Shown here piece after piece: positions 42,151-50,390 of a stretch of 64,000 bases of DNA; position 1 is the stretch's first letter; every line of letters begins with the position of its first letter. A program made the position numbers and the translations under genes. Source of the stretch: Larkinella sp049445795 (GTDB lineage: Bacteria; Bacteroidota; Bacteroidia; Cytophagales; Spirosomataceae); contig NZ_JBMSDT010000014.1 in NCBI RefSeq assembly GCF_049445795.1, positions 1-64,000 on the forward strand, read 5' to 3'. The notes under the pieces are model-generated. The model had not been told where the DNA came from and did not search any database. It was given only the letters and a program-made list of their open reading frames with translations.

Positions 42151-42158
42151 TACATTTG
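42151..42158 (+). promoter_or_regulatory. -7 element before the sigma factor gene
   Basis: TACATTTG is a perfect TAnnTTTG match 31 bases before the start codon. No TTTG is visible 19-21 bases upstream, so the promoter may be weak or read by another sigma factor. Confidence 0.45.
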
Positions 42159-42189
42159 ACCCGGAATCGTATTAAGTAGCAAGGAGACA

Positions 42190-42765
42190 ATGACAGAATC
42201 GAGCCGTTCGCATTTATCTGACGACCAATTGCTTGCGGGCTTAGCCGACGGTTCGGATACACTCTTGGAGGAATTATACCGACGGTATTTTCCAATGGTG
42301 CTCCACCTGATTTTGAATAACAACGGCACCAACGACGATGCCAAAGATATTTACCAGGAAACGCTGATCGTCCTGTACGAAAAAGTAACGACGGGTTCTC
42401 TGGAACTGCATTGCCAGTTAAAAACGTATCTCTATTCAGTCAGTCGGCGGCTCTGGCTTAAGCATCTATCCGCCCGAAGCCGTAGCGGAGTGACCTTGCT
42501 GGATACCGAAGACATTGCCAATGTCGACGAGGATCTGGCCGGACACGAAGCCCGCGACCGCCAGTTCGACCTGATGGCCGATTCGCTCGACCGCCTGGGA
42601 GAACCCTGCCGGACATTGCTGGAGGATTTTTACATCCGCCACCTGTCGATGCAGGACATTACCGAAAAGTTTGGGTATACGAACGCCGATAATGCCAAAA
42701 CGCAGAAATACAAATGCCTGATGCGGCTGAAACGGTTGTTCTTTTCTGTCTATAAAGAAGAGTAA
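42190..42765 (+). CDS. ECF-type RNA polymerase sigma factor
   Basis: A 191-residue sigma-70 family protein. Region 2 lies at about 20-95 (LEELYRRYFPMVLHLIL, AKDIYQETLIVLYEKV, LKTYLYSVSRRLWLKHL) and region 4 at about 125-185 (LLEDFYIRHLSMQDITEKFGY). There is no region 3, as in ECF factors. A clear AAGGAG ribosome binding site at 42181 precedes the ATG, unusual in a phylum that rarely uses one. The next gene starts five bases later and likely encodes its regulator. Confidence 0.87.
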   Translation: MTESSRSHLSDDQLLAGLADGSDTLLEELYRRYFPMVLHLILNNNGTNDDAKDIYQETLIVLYEKVTTGSLELHCQLKTYLYSVSRRLWLKHLSARSRSGVTLLDTEDIANVDEDLAGHEARDRQFDLMADSLDRLGEPCRTLLEDFYIRHLSMQDITEKFGYTNADNAKTQKYKCLMRLKRLFFSVYKEE

Positions 42766-42770
42766 GTACC

Positions 42771-43913
42771 ATGATCGACCACCAGAAATTCACCGATTGG
42801 ATTGACAAATGGCTGCGCAACGAGCTGACGGAAGCCGAGCGGGTTGAATTTGAATCCCTTCGTCGGTCAGACCCGGTCCTGGCCCAGCGCGCCCGCGAAC
42901 AGCAGCAGTTGGCGCAGGCGATGCAACAATACGGTCAGCGTACCGATTTCCGCAAGCGGCTGAATCAGATTCATGCTCGTCTGGACATGGATGCCATGCA
43001 GGAAGCCGCCACGCAAGAATCCGGCGTCCGGCCGTTGCACCGCAAAACCGGCCCCATCCGGCAGTTCTGGCAAACGTACCGGCCTATTCTGGCCGTGGCC
43101 GCTTCGGTGGCGCTGATCACGACCTTCGGCACGCTGATGCTGATCCGGCAATACCAGTCGAGCCATAAACAGCAGGAACAATACAGCATGATGCGCCGGG
43201 ATTTGCAGGCCATCCGACGCTCACAAAATGCCATTTTGCAGGATCTGAACGCCCGCGAACGCGCCTTGCAGATCAACCCCGGACAGGTAGCCGGTTCCGG
43301 ATTTTTGCTGTCGCCGGATGGGTTTCTGGTTACCAATACCCACATCGTGCAGGATGCCGACTCGGTTTATATCCAGAGCACGAAGGGCGATATTTACAAA
43401 GCCAAAGTCGTGTACACCGACCAGAAATACGATCTAGCCATTTTGCAGGTGCGCGACGACAGTGCCTTTCGGGTAAAAATCGCCTTGCCCTACGGCTTCG
43501 AAGCCGGTCCGTCGGACCTCGGCGAACGCGTCTTTACGCTGGGCTTCCCGCGCGAAGAGATTGTCTACGGCGAAGGCTACCTGAGTTCGAAAACCGGCTA
43601 CCGGGGCGATTCGACCGCTTACCAGGTCGCCATCAGCGTCAACCCCGGAAACTCGGGCGGGCCGCTGCTCGACGAGAAAGGCAACGTCATCGGGATCATC
43701 AGCGGGAAACAAACCTCGACGGAGGGCGCGACCTTCGCCATCAAAACCGACTACCTGTTCCGGGCCATTTCGGCGATCCCGACGGATTCGCTTAAGAACA
43801 ACTCGATCCGGATGAGCCGCAAGAACGGCCTTGCCAAACTCTCCCGGAAAGAGCAGATCAAAAAAATTCAGGAAAGCGTCTACATGGTAAAAGTGTTCAA
43901 ACACGAAAAATAG
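42771..43913 (+). CDS. membrane-tethered trypsin-like serine protease with anti-sigma-like N-terminus
   Basis: A 380-residue protein in three parts. Residues 1-95 are cytoplasmic and helical (FTDWIDKWLRNELTEAERV), resembling the sigma-binding part of anti-sigma factors but without the HxxxCxxC zinc motif. Residues 105-125 (ILAVAASVALITTFGTLML) form one transmembrane helix. Residues 165-335 form an HtrA-like protease domain outside the membrane with His191 (VTNTHIV), Asp221 (YDLAILQV) and Ser295 (NPGNSGGPLL). No PDZ domain is present; the Lys/Arg-rich tail runs 345-380. A cytoplasmic regulator and an external protease in one chain suggests a sigma factor system with a built-in sensor. The protease call is strong, the anti-sigma role inferred. 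Confidence 0.8.
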   Translation: MIDHQKFTDWIDKWLRNELTEAERVEFESLRRSDPVLAQRAREQQQLAQAMQQYGQRTDFRKRLNQIHARLDMDAMQEAATQESGVRPLHRKTGPIRQFWQTYRPILAVAASVALITTFGTLMLIRQYQSSHKQQEQYSMMRRDLQAIRRSQNAILQDLNARERALQINPGQVAGSGFLLSPDGFLVTNTHIVQDADSVYIQSTKGDIYKAKVVYTDQKYDLAILQVRDDSAFRVKIALPYGFEAGPSDLGERVFTLGFPREEIVYGEGYLSSKTGYRGDSTAYQVAISVNPGNSGGPLLDEKGNVIGIISGKQTSTEGATFAIKTDYLFRAISAIPTDSLKNNSIRMSRKNGLAKLSRKEQIKKIQESVYMVKVFKHEK

Positions 43914-43934
43914 AAGCGTTCCCCGGTTCATCCG

Positions 43935-43963
43935 AAGCCAGCCCCGAAAAGGCTGGCTTTTTT
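43935..43963 (+). terminator. Rho-independent terminator
   Basis: AAGCCAGCC and GGCTGGCTT form a nine-base stem over a seven-base loop, followed by TTTT, 22 bases after the protease stop. Confidence 0.9.
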
Positions 43964-44058
43964 CATGGGACTTTATCAAATTAAAATTAAGCGTTACCTT
44001 GTCAGAACAATTTAGCCCGTGGCTAACCGTGATGAATTGATTAACCAATCCTTTACCC

Positions 44059-45297
44059 ATGCAATCGACCGTAAGTACCCGAAAGCCAGCGGCTTTCACT
44101 GAATCCAAATACCTCATTACGCTGGTATTCGTTACTTCTCTCTTTATGTTCTGGGGGATTGCCATCACAATGGGCGATGTCCTGAACAAACATTTTCAGC
44201 ATGTTTTAAGCCTGACCAAAACGCAGTCGGCTTTCGTGCAATTCGCCATTTTCGGGGCTTATTTCGTGATGGGGATTCCGGCCGGTTTGTTCATGAAGCG
44301 GTTTGGCTATAAAAACGGCGTTCTGCTCGGTTTAGGACTCTTTGCCACCGGAGCCTTCCTGTTCGTACCCGCAGCTAATGCGGCATCCTTTACCTATTTT
44401 GGACTGGCGCTGTTTATTCTGGGCTGCGGCCTGTCGACACTCGAAACCGTTGCCCACCCGTTCGTGGCTTCGCTCGGCGACCAGCGCACCAGTGACCAGC
44501 GCATCAACTTTGCCCAGGCCTTCAATGCCCTCGGTGCCATCATGGGCCCCGCCATCGGATCGTACTTTTTGCTCCGAAACAATACCGAAGGCAGCACGGA
44601 CCTGACCTCGGTTAAGATGCTGTACATCGCCATCGGCAGCGTCATTGCCGGCATTGCGGTTTTGTTCTCGCTGGTTAAAGTTCCGGCCCTGACCGACCCG
44701 CACAGCTCATCCGACCCGGATGCGGCCAACATCGATAGCGAACCGGGTAAAGGTCTTTTCCAGCACCGGCATTTCGTCTGGGCAGTCATCGCGCAATTTT
44801 TCAACGTGGCCGCTCAAGGCGGTACCTGGGCATTTTTTATCAATTACGGACACGAGAAAATGGGATTTTCCGATGCCACCGCCGGAAATTACATGGTCAT
44901 TTTTATGGCCCTGATGCTGGCCGGGCGGTTTGTCGGAACGTTTCTGATGCGGTTTATCTCACCGAGTAGCCTGCTGGCTATCTTTGCCGCCAGCAACATC
45001 GTGATGTGCCTCATCGTGGCCCAAAGCTGGGGCTGGCCGTCGTTCATCGCCTTGCTCATGCTCAATTTCTTTTTTAGCATCATGTTCCCGACGATTTTCA
45101 GTCTGGGGCTAAAAAATCTGGGGCGCCATACGCAGCAGGCTTCGTCGTTTATTTCAATGAGCGTCTGCGGGGGTGCTTTTTTCCCGTTTGCAATGGGTGC
45201 CGTGGCCGACTATGACGTAGCTAAAGCCTATTACCTGCCCATTATTTGTTATGCCGTTATCTTTCTGTTCGGGGCCCGGTTTTCAAAACCGCAATAA
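44059..45297 (+). CDS. MFS sugar transporter, FucP-like
   Basis: A 412-residue inner membrane permease with about twelve transmembrane helices. It matches the fucose:H+ symporter subfamily: YLITLVFVTSLFMFWGIAI, DVLNKHFQHVLSLTKTQSAF, FGAYFVMGIPAGLFMKRFGYK and LGCGLSTLETVAHPFVASLG. Members import L-fucose, glucose, galactose or N-acetylglucosamine. No sugar catabolic genes are adjacent, so the substrate is open. Confidence 0.87.
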   Translation: MQSTVSTRKPAAFTESKYLITLVFVTSLFMFWGIAITMGDVLNKHFQHVLSLTKTQSAFVQFAIFGAYFVMGIPAGLFMKRFGYKNGVLLGLGLFATGAFLFVPAANAASFTYFGLALFILGCGLSTLETVAHPFVASLGDQRTSDQRINFAQAFNALGAIMGPAIGSYFLLRNNTEGSTDLTSVKMLYIAIGSVIAGIAVLFSLVKVPALTDPHSSSDPDAANIDSEPGKGLFQHRHFVWAVIAQFFNVAAQGGTWAFFINYGHEKMGFSDATAGNYMVIFMALMLAGRFVGTFLMRFISPSSLLAIFAASNIVMCLIVAQSWGWPSFIALLMLNFFFSIMFPTIFSLGLKNLGRHTQQASSFISMSVCGGAFFPFAMGAVADYDVAKAYYLPIICYAVIFLFGARFSKPQ

Positions 45298-45330
45298 CGT
45301 CCGCGAAGCGTCACAACGTACTCACCGACG

Positions 45331-45996
45331 ATGAGAGGAAGTCAGTTGGATTTGTACCTGAGCCTGGGGTATTTTCGGATGCATCAGAATCTGTTTACGT
45401 GCCGCTACCTGGTGTACGATGACCGGATTTACCCCGTTCACTGGCTGCGGGTGGTGCTGCCAGCCGTTGACTATGGCAGCAAGCAACGCGCATTGTTACG
45501 GCGCAACGAGGCCTTTTCGGTAACCGTAAAACCGTTTCAGCTTACGGAAGAAGCGGAAGCGTTGTATGCCATCTACAAAAGTTCCGTTGATTTCGAAGCC
45601 CCCGAATCCGTCGAAAACTGGCTGTTCAATGGCCTCACTTACACCGTTTTCGATACGTACGCCGTTGAAGTCCGGGACGGCGACCGGTTGATTGCCGTCG
45701 GTATTTTCGACAATGGTTTACACACACTGGCCGGTATCATGAACTTTTACCATCCCGACTACCGCAAGCATAGCCTCGGCAAGTACCTGATGCTCCAGAA
45801 AATCAACTACGCCCGGCTTCATCAAAAGCACTATTACTACCCCGGTTATCTGGTCAGTAATTACCCCAAATTTGATTACAAGCTGTTTCCCTGCGAAGCC
45901 GCCACGGAAGTCTACGACGACAACAGCGGTCAATGGTTGCCGTTTTCCTGGGAAACTGTCAACGCCCTGGCCGCAGCCATTCTGGATGAATCTTGA
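45331..45996 (+). CDS. arginyl-tRNA--protein transferase-like protein
   Basis: A 221-residue cytoplasmic protein with a GNAT-like fold resembling the C-terminal half of arginyl (Ate1) and leucyl (Bpt) tRNA--protein transferases. The main signature is TLAGIMNFYHPDYRKHSLGK followed by YLMLQKINYARLHQKHYYYP and GYLVSNYPKFDYKLFP. The N-terminal Cys cluster of full Ate1 proteins is missing. Such enzymes add an amino acid to N-terminal residues to mark proteins for degradation; the short form may have another acceptor. Starts 33 bases after the MFS gene. Confidence 0.72.
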   Translation: MRGSQLDLYLSLGYFRMHQNLFTCRYLVYDDRIYPVHWLRVVLPAVDYGSKQRALLRRNEAFSVTVKPFQLTEEAEALYAIYKSSVDFEAPESVENWLFNGLTYTVFDTYAVEVRDGDRLIAVGIFDNGLHTLAGIMNFYHPDYRKHSLGKYLMLQKINYARLHQKHYYYPGYLVSNYPKFDYKLFPCEAATEVYDDNSGQWLPFSWETVNALAAAILDES

Positions 45997-46029
45997 GTCA
46001 ATCGGTTAAATGACTCTTTCGCTTTCTCT

Positions 46030-46680
46030 TTACACCAGCCAGCGGTTTTGGGTGTAGGCGTCGTTCCAGAAGTACCACTCCAGCCGGCTCGATACGCGGA
46101 ACGCTTCGCGCATGGCGGCCTGTTCGGTCGGGCTGGCCTGGGCGGCCAACCGGTTGGTCAGGTTCAACATCGCCGTGACGGACTGATCAAAGGCATCGCC
46201 CGCGTAGGTGTCGATCCAGGCCCGGTACGGGTTTTCCGGAACGGCCCGCTGGTAGATTACCTTCCCAACCTCCCGGTAAATCCAGAAACAGGGCAGCACA
46301 ACAGCGGCCCCCACCGCGAGCGGTTGCAGCGAAGTCGTCGCCAGCAGGTAATTCGTGTAGGCAAAACAGGCGGGCATTTTCGCCGTTTCGGGCGCAATCT
46401 TGTACAGCGAAAAATAGGTCTCATGCAAGGCCCGCTCCACCAGAATAGCGTTCCGGGCAAAGTCGGTGAATTGCAGCATGTCATCCGGATCCACCGACCG
46501 GGCCGCCAGTTGACTCAGTGCCCGGCTGAAATCGGCCAGGTAGAGTGCATCCTGCTGGATGTAGTACTGAAACGTAGGCGTCGCCAGGCTCCCGTCCGTC
46601 AATTCTTCCACAAAACCGTGTTCCAAAATTGCCTGATAAATCGGTCGAATGTCCTGCCAGAGTGTTTCGGTGAAGGTCAT
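46030..46680 (-). CDS. tenA: TenA-family aminopyrimidine aminohydrolase (thiaminase II)
   Basis: A 216-residue helical protein. Conserved TenA positions are visible: Asp44 in YYIQQDALYL, the nucleophile Cys131 and Tyr135 in LPCFWIYREVG, and Glu in RLEWYFWNDAY near the C-terminus. TenA salvages degraded thiamine by hydrolysing aminopyrimidine to HMP. It is the last gene of the thi operon, seven bases after thiD, which phosphorylates HMP. The ATG at 46680 is chosen; the open frame to 46701 overlaps thiD. Confidence 0.88.
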   Translation of the reverse strand: MTFTETLWQDIRPIYQAILEHGFVEELTDGSLATPTFQYYIQQDALYLADFSRALSQLAARSVDPDDMLQFTDFARNAILVERALHETYFSLYKIAPETAKMPACFAYTNYLLATTSLQPLAVGAAVVLPCFWIYREVGKVIYQRAVPENPYRAWIDTYAGDAFDQSVTAMLNLTNRLAAQASPTEQAAMREAFRVSSRLEWYFWNDAYTQNRWLV

Positions 46681-46687
46681 GGTATTA

Positions 46688-47494
46688 CTACTGCCAAACA
46701 TTGAAAAAATGGTGAACCGGGCCGTGCCCCTGCCCCAGTCGATAAACCGCCCCGGCCTGAAGCGCCAGCGTCAGGTAGTTTTTGGCCGCCGAAACCGCTT
46801 CGACCACCGGCAAGCCTTTTGCTAAACCGGCTGCAATGGCCGACGACAGGGTGCAGCCCGTGCCGTGGGAGTTTTCCGTTGTAATGCGTTTTGTTGAGAA
46901 CCAATGGTGTTCGCCCGTCGGAAGCCGCAGCAGGTCGGCGCTTTCTTCCGTTGCCAAATGACCACCTTTGACCAGAATCGCGCCCGGGCAAAACCGGCTC
47001 AGTTCGCGGGCGGCTTGCTCCATGTCGGCCGGGGTTTCAACCGGTCGGCCCAGCAGCGCACCGGTTTCGGGCAGGTTCGGTGTAATGACCGACGCAATTG
47101 GTAACAGACAGGATTTGAGGGCCTCGATGGCTTCGTCCTGCAACAATTTATCCCCGCTTTTAGCAACCATTACCGGATCGAGGACAATATTCGTGACGCC
47201 AAACTCGGTGACCGTTTTGGCGACTTGCTGAATCACGTCCGGTGAATGCAACATCCCGATTTTCACGGCATCGACGCCAATATCGCTCAAAACCGCCTTG
47301 AGTTGTTCGGCAATAAAGGCGGGTGAAACCGGGAAAATACCGGTAACGGCCTGCGTATTCTGAGCCGTCAGGGCCGTCAAAACCGACATGCCGTAACAGC
47401 CCAGGGCCGCAAACGTTTTTAAATCGGCCTGAATTCCGGCCCCGCCCCCGCTGTCGGAACCGGCGATGGTCAACGCCCGTGCGTAGGTTTTCAT
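46688..47494 (-). CDS. thiD: hydroxymethylpyrimidine / phosphomethylpyrimidine kinase ThiD
   Basis: A 268-residue ribokinase-fold enzyme that phosphorylates HMP twice. Substrate loop TIAGSDSGGGAGIQADLKTF (about 8-27), LDPVMVAKSGDKLL and anion-hole motif SHGTGCTLSSAIAAGL are typical. The start at 47494 overlaps the thiE stop as ATGA. The frame continues upstream inside thiE, but the MKTYARALTIAGSDSG start is family-standard. Confidence 0.93.
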   Translation of the reverse strand: MKTYARALTIAGSDSGGGAGIQADLKTFAALGCYGMSVLTALTAQNTQAVTGIFPVSPAFIAEQLKAVLSDIGVDAVKIGMLHSPDVIQQVAKTVTEFGVTNIVLDPVMVAKSGDKLLQDEAIEALKSCLLPIASVITPNLPETGALLGRPVETPADMEQAARELSRFCPGAILVKGGHLATEESADLLRLPTGEHHWFSTKRITTENSHGTGCTLSSAIAAGLAKGLPVVEAVSAAKNYLTLALQAGAVYRLGQGHGPVHHFFNVWQ

Positions 47495-48111
47495 GTTATC
47501 GCTAGTTGAATCAGTTCCTTGCTGGCTTCGTACGGGTTCGGATGCCCACAGATGGCCGAGACGACGGCGGCTCCGGTGGCTCCGGCCCGGATGACATCCC
47601 GAATGTTGCTGGCGTTGATCCCTCCGATGGCAAACGTCGGGAGCTTCGTCTGCTGGCAAATTTCCCGCAAACCGCTCAGTCCCAATAAGCTGGATGTATC
47701 TTGTTTGGTGCCGGTCGGAAAGATGGTCGCGACGCCCAGGTAATCCACCTCGACCTCGCGGGCAAGTTGTAGTTCGAGCAAACTGTTTATCGATAGCCCG
47801 ATGACCTTTCCCGGCCCGATCAGTTGCCGAACCAACGCGGGCGGCATATCGTCCTGCCCGACGTGAACACCGTCGGCATCAACCGCCAGGGCCACATCGA
47901 CCCGGTCGTTGACGATCAGTTTGGCCCCATAAGCCTGCGTAATTTGCCGAACTTCAAAGCCAAGTTCGATAAAGGCGTGGGTCGTTACGGTTTTCTCCCG
48001 CAACTGCACCCACCGCACCCCGGCCCGGCAGGCTTCCTCAACGACCTGCGAAACCGTATGCCCGGCCTGTGCACAAATTTCGCTGTCGGTCACCAGATAC
48101 AGATTGCTCAT
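47491..48111 (-). CDS. thiE: thiamine-phosphate synthase ThiE
   Basis: A 206-residue TIM-barrel enzyme that joins HMP-PP with thiazole phosphate. Motifs LYLVTDSEICAQAG, VRWVQLREK, LIVNDRVDVALAVDADGVHV with GQDDMP, GVATIFPTGTKQ and FAIGGINASNI are those of ThiE. It overlaps thiM upstream and thiD downstream by four bases each, indicating tight translational coupling. Confidence 0.94.
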   Translation of the reverse strand: MSNLYLVTDSEICAQAGHTVSQVVEEACRAGVRWVQLREKTVTTHAFIELGFEVRQITQAYGAKLIVNDRVDVALAVDADGVHVGQDDMPPALVRQLIGPGKVIGLSINSLLELQLAREVEVDYLGVATIFPTGTKQDTSSLLGLSGLREICQQTKLPTFAIGGINASNIRDVIRAGATGAAVVSAICGHPNPYEASKELIQLAIT

Positions 48112-48914
48112 GCTCCTGCTGAGTTTAGCCGTTCGGTGATGTCTGCTTCGGTCAGGTGGTAGAGGGCATCCAGGAAGTTAAGCTGCAAACTACCGGGTGC
48201 CGCCTGTTTTCCGACGGCCCTTTCTCCGGCAATGCCCATAACCGCCATCGCATGCGTAGCTGCCTGAAAATAATCCGGGTTGGTGGCGGCAAACGCGCCG
48301 GTCAACGCCGTAGCGGTGCATCCCATGCCGGTCACTTTCGTCATCAACGGATGGCCGTTGGCAATGGTTGCGGTTTGGTCGTGCCGGATAATGTAATCGG
48401 TGGCTCCGCTGACGACGACTACAGAACCCCACGCCCGGCTCAGTCGGCGGGCGGCTTCGACGGCGGCCTCCGAGCCGAACAGGCTATCGACGCCCTTCGT
48501 TTGGGCATCCAGCCCCGCCAAGGCCATGATTTCGGAGGCATTGCCCCGGATGATATTCGGAGCCGCCAGCGTCAGCAGTTCCCGGCTCACCCGGTTTCGG
48601 AACGCCGTGGCACCCACGCCCACCGGGTCAAACACAATCGGTTTGCCCAGGTCTTTCGCCCGGCGCATGGCGAGCTTCATCCCGGCGACGAAGGTGGCAT
48701 CCAGCGTTCCGATGTTGACCACCAGGGCGCTGGAAATGGACACGAAGTCTTCGACTTCCTCCGGGGCATGAACCATCGCGGGCGAAGCACCCAGGGCCAG
48801 CAGCGCGTTGGCCGTGTTGTTCATGACCACGAAATTGGTGATGTTGTGGATAAGTGGAGCCTGCGCCCGAATGCGTTCAATATCGGCCCAGACGGCGTGT
48901 GGTGTTGGAATCAT
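48108..48914 (-). CDS. thiM: hydroxyethylthiazole kinase ThiM
   Basis: A 268-residue kinase that phosphorylates the thiazole alcohol for salvage. Motifs LIHNITNFVVMNNTANALLA, SPAMVHAPEEVEDF, KPIVFDPVGVGATAFR and the catalytic VTGMGCTATALTGAF are clear. First gene of the thi operon and directly controlled by the TPP riboswitch. Its start codon directly abuts a nine-base-pair hairpin (48915-48944). No thiC, thiG or thiS is nearby, so the operon is a salvage set. Confidence 0.94.
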   Translation of the reverse strand: MIPTPHAVWADIERIRAQAPLIHNITNFVVMNNTANALLALGASPAMVHAPEEVEDFVSISSALVVNIGTLDATFVAGMKLAMRRAKDLGKPIVFDPVGVGATAFRNRVSRELLTLAAPNIIRGNASEIMALAGLDAQTKGVDSLFGSEAAVEAARRLSRAWGSVVVVSGATDYIIRHDQTATIANGHPLMTKVTGMGCTATALTGAFAATNPDYFQAATHAMAVMGIAGERAVGKQAAPGSLQLNFLDALYHLTEADITERLNSAGA

Positions 48915-48944
48915 GTTGCTGTTAACAGGTTAATAAACAGCAAC
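48915..48944 (-). promoter_or_regulatory. start-codon-adjacent hairpin (expression platform of the TPP riboswitch)
   Basis: On the minus strand GTTGCTGTT (48944-48936) pairs with AACAGCAAC (48923-48915), which ends one base before the thiM ATG. The left strand overlaps CTAAAGTTG (48949-48941), which can instead pair with the 5' strand of the riboswitch. The two pairings exclude each other. Confidence 0.7.
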
Positions 48945-48972
48945 TTTAGAGGAGGGCGAGTAGCCTTGCGGT

Positions 48973-49059
48973 AACTTTTCCCTACGGCAGTACGAACTGC
49001 ATCAGGTGATGAGGGTATCCTCTCAGTCAGCCCGGTTTTGGACTGACACCCCTAAAGTT
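48973..49059 (-). promoter_or_regulatory. TPP riboswitch (THI element)
   Basis: Read on the minus strand: AACTTT (P1), AGGGGTG, a variable P3-like hairpin (GTCAGTCC / GGGCTGAC), CTGAGAGGATACCCTC, ACCTGATGCAG, TCGTACTGC, CGTAGGGAA and AAAGTT closing P1. CUGAGA, ACCUGAU and GUAGGGAA are the invariant parts of the TPP aptamer. It lies directly upstream of thiM. Confidence 0.95.
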
Positions 49060-49065
49060 GTGCCG

Positions 49066-49073
49066 CAAAGGTA
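49066..49073 (-). promoter_or_regulatory. -7 element of the thi operon promoter
   Basis: TACCTTTG on the minus strand is a perfect match and would start transcription right at the beginning of the riboswitch. A TTTG lies too close to serve as -33; no better one was seen. Confidence 0.5.
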
Positions 49074-49094
49074 AGCGGTTTTGCCAAACGACCG

Positions 49095-50339
49095 CTAGAT
49101 TTTCCGAAAAACCACAATACCATTATGCCCGCCGAATCCGAAGGTGTTGCTCATGACGGTATTCACCGGTTTTTGCAACGCGTCTCCGAACACAATGCTC
49201 AGGCTTTCCGGAATAGCCGGGTCCCGCTCGGTGGTGTTGATCGTCGGCGGAATTACGTTGTCGCGCATCGCCAGAATCCCGATGATTGCTTCAATCGCTC
49301 CGGCCCCGCCCATCAAATGCCCCGTGATGGATTTGGTCGCGCTGATGTGCAAGCCGGTTTTCCGATGACCGGTCAGTTGGGCTACCGCCTTCATTTCCGA
49401 CAAGTCGCCCACCGGCGTCGAGGTGGCGTGGGCATTCAGATAATCAAGTTCTTCGATGTTCAGCCGGGCTTCGGCCAAGGCCAGTTGCATGGCCCGGGTC
49501 GCGCCGATGCCTTCGGGGTGTGTGGCCGTAATGTGGTAGGCGTCGCCGGTCATGGCCGCACCGACCATTTCGCCGTAGATCGTCGCTCCGCGCGCTTTGG
49601 CGTGTTCGTATTCTTCCAGAATGAGGGCCCCGGCCCCCTCGCCCATCACAAAACCGTCGCGTTCGACATCGAACGGCCGGGAAGCCGTGGCCGGATCGTC
49701 GTTGCGGGTCGACATGGCTTTCATGGCGCAGTACCCGCCGAACGACGAGGGCGTGATGGCCGCGTCGCAGCCACCGCTGACGATGATTTTCGCTTTCCCG
49801 AGCCGAATGTAATTGAACGCATCCATGAGCGCCGAATTGGAACTCGCGCAGGCTGAAACCGGCGTGTAGTTAATGCCCATAAACCCGTGCCGAATCGAGA
49901 TCATGCCCGACGCCAGGTTCACCAGCACTTTGGGCACCAGAAACGGACTAAACCGGGGATGGCCGTCGCCCTGCGCAAACTCGGTGGTCTGTTCTTCGAG
50001 CGTTTCGGTTCCACCCTGGCCCGACGCCCAGATGACACCCACGTCAAACGGGTCCATCGTTGTCAGGTCAAAACCGGCATCGTGGATGGCCTGTTCGGCG
50101 GCAATCAGGGCGTATTGCGTAAAGCGATCGGTGCGCTTGATATCGGCGCGGGAGAGGTACTGCGCCGGGTCAAACCCGGCAATTTCGGCGGCAAACCGGG
50201 TTCGGTACAGCGAAGCGTCGAATCGGGTGATCGGGGCGACATGAGATCGCCCTTCGACCACATTTTGCCAGAAGGTAGGAATATCGGGACCGAGGGGCGT
50301 AAACGCGCCCAGGCCGGTAACAACAACACGGTGGAGCAT
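49095..50339 (-). CDS. fabF: beta-ketoacyl-ACP synthase II (FabF-type)
   Basis: A 414-residue thiolase-fold condensing enzyme. The catalytic Cys is in YTPVSACASSNSALMDAF, the two His in YLNAHATSTPVGDLSE and SATKSITGHLMGGAGAIEA, and the C-terminal FGFGGHNGIVVF is typical. FabF elongates acyl-ACP in fatty acid synthesis. No acyl carrier protein, FabD or FabG gene is adjacent, so this may be a second, specialised copy. Start at 50339 is chosen over 50366 because MLHRVVVTGLGAFTPLG is the standard N-terminus. Confidence 0.87.
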   Translation of the reverse strand: MLHRVVVTGLGAFTPLGPDIPTFWQNVVEGRSHVAPITRFDASLYRTRFAAEIAGFDPAQYLSRADIKRTDRFTQYALIAAEQAIHDAGFDLTTMDPFDVGVIWASGQGGTETLEEQTTEFAQGDGHPRFSPFLVPKVLVNLASGMISIRHGFMGINYTPVSACASSNSALMDAFNYIRLGKAKIIVSGGCDAAITPSSFGGYCAMKAMSTRNDDPATASRPFDVERDGFVMGEGAGALILEEYEHAKARGATIYGEMVGAAMTGDAYHITATHPEGIGATRAMQLALAEARLNIEELDYLNAHATSTPVGDLSEMKAVAQLTGHRKTGLHISATKSITGHLMGGAGAIEAIIGILAMRDNVIPPTINTTERDPAIPESLSIVFGDALQKPVNTVMSNTFGFGGHNGIVVFRKI

Positions 50340-50390
50340 GACAGATGGTTCAATTTGCGACCGCAAAGAAAACGACTTCTGTCCAAAAAA

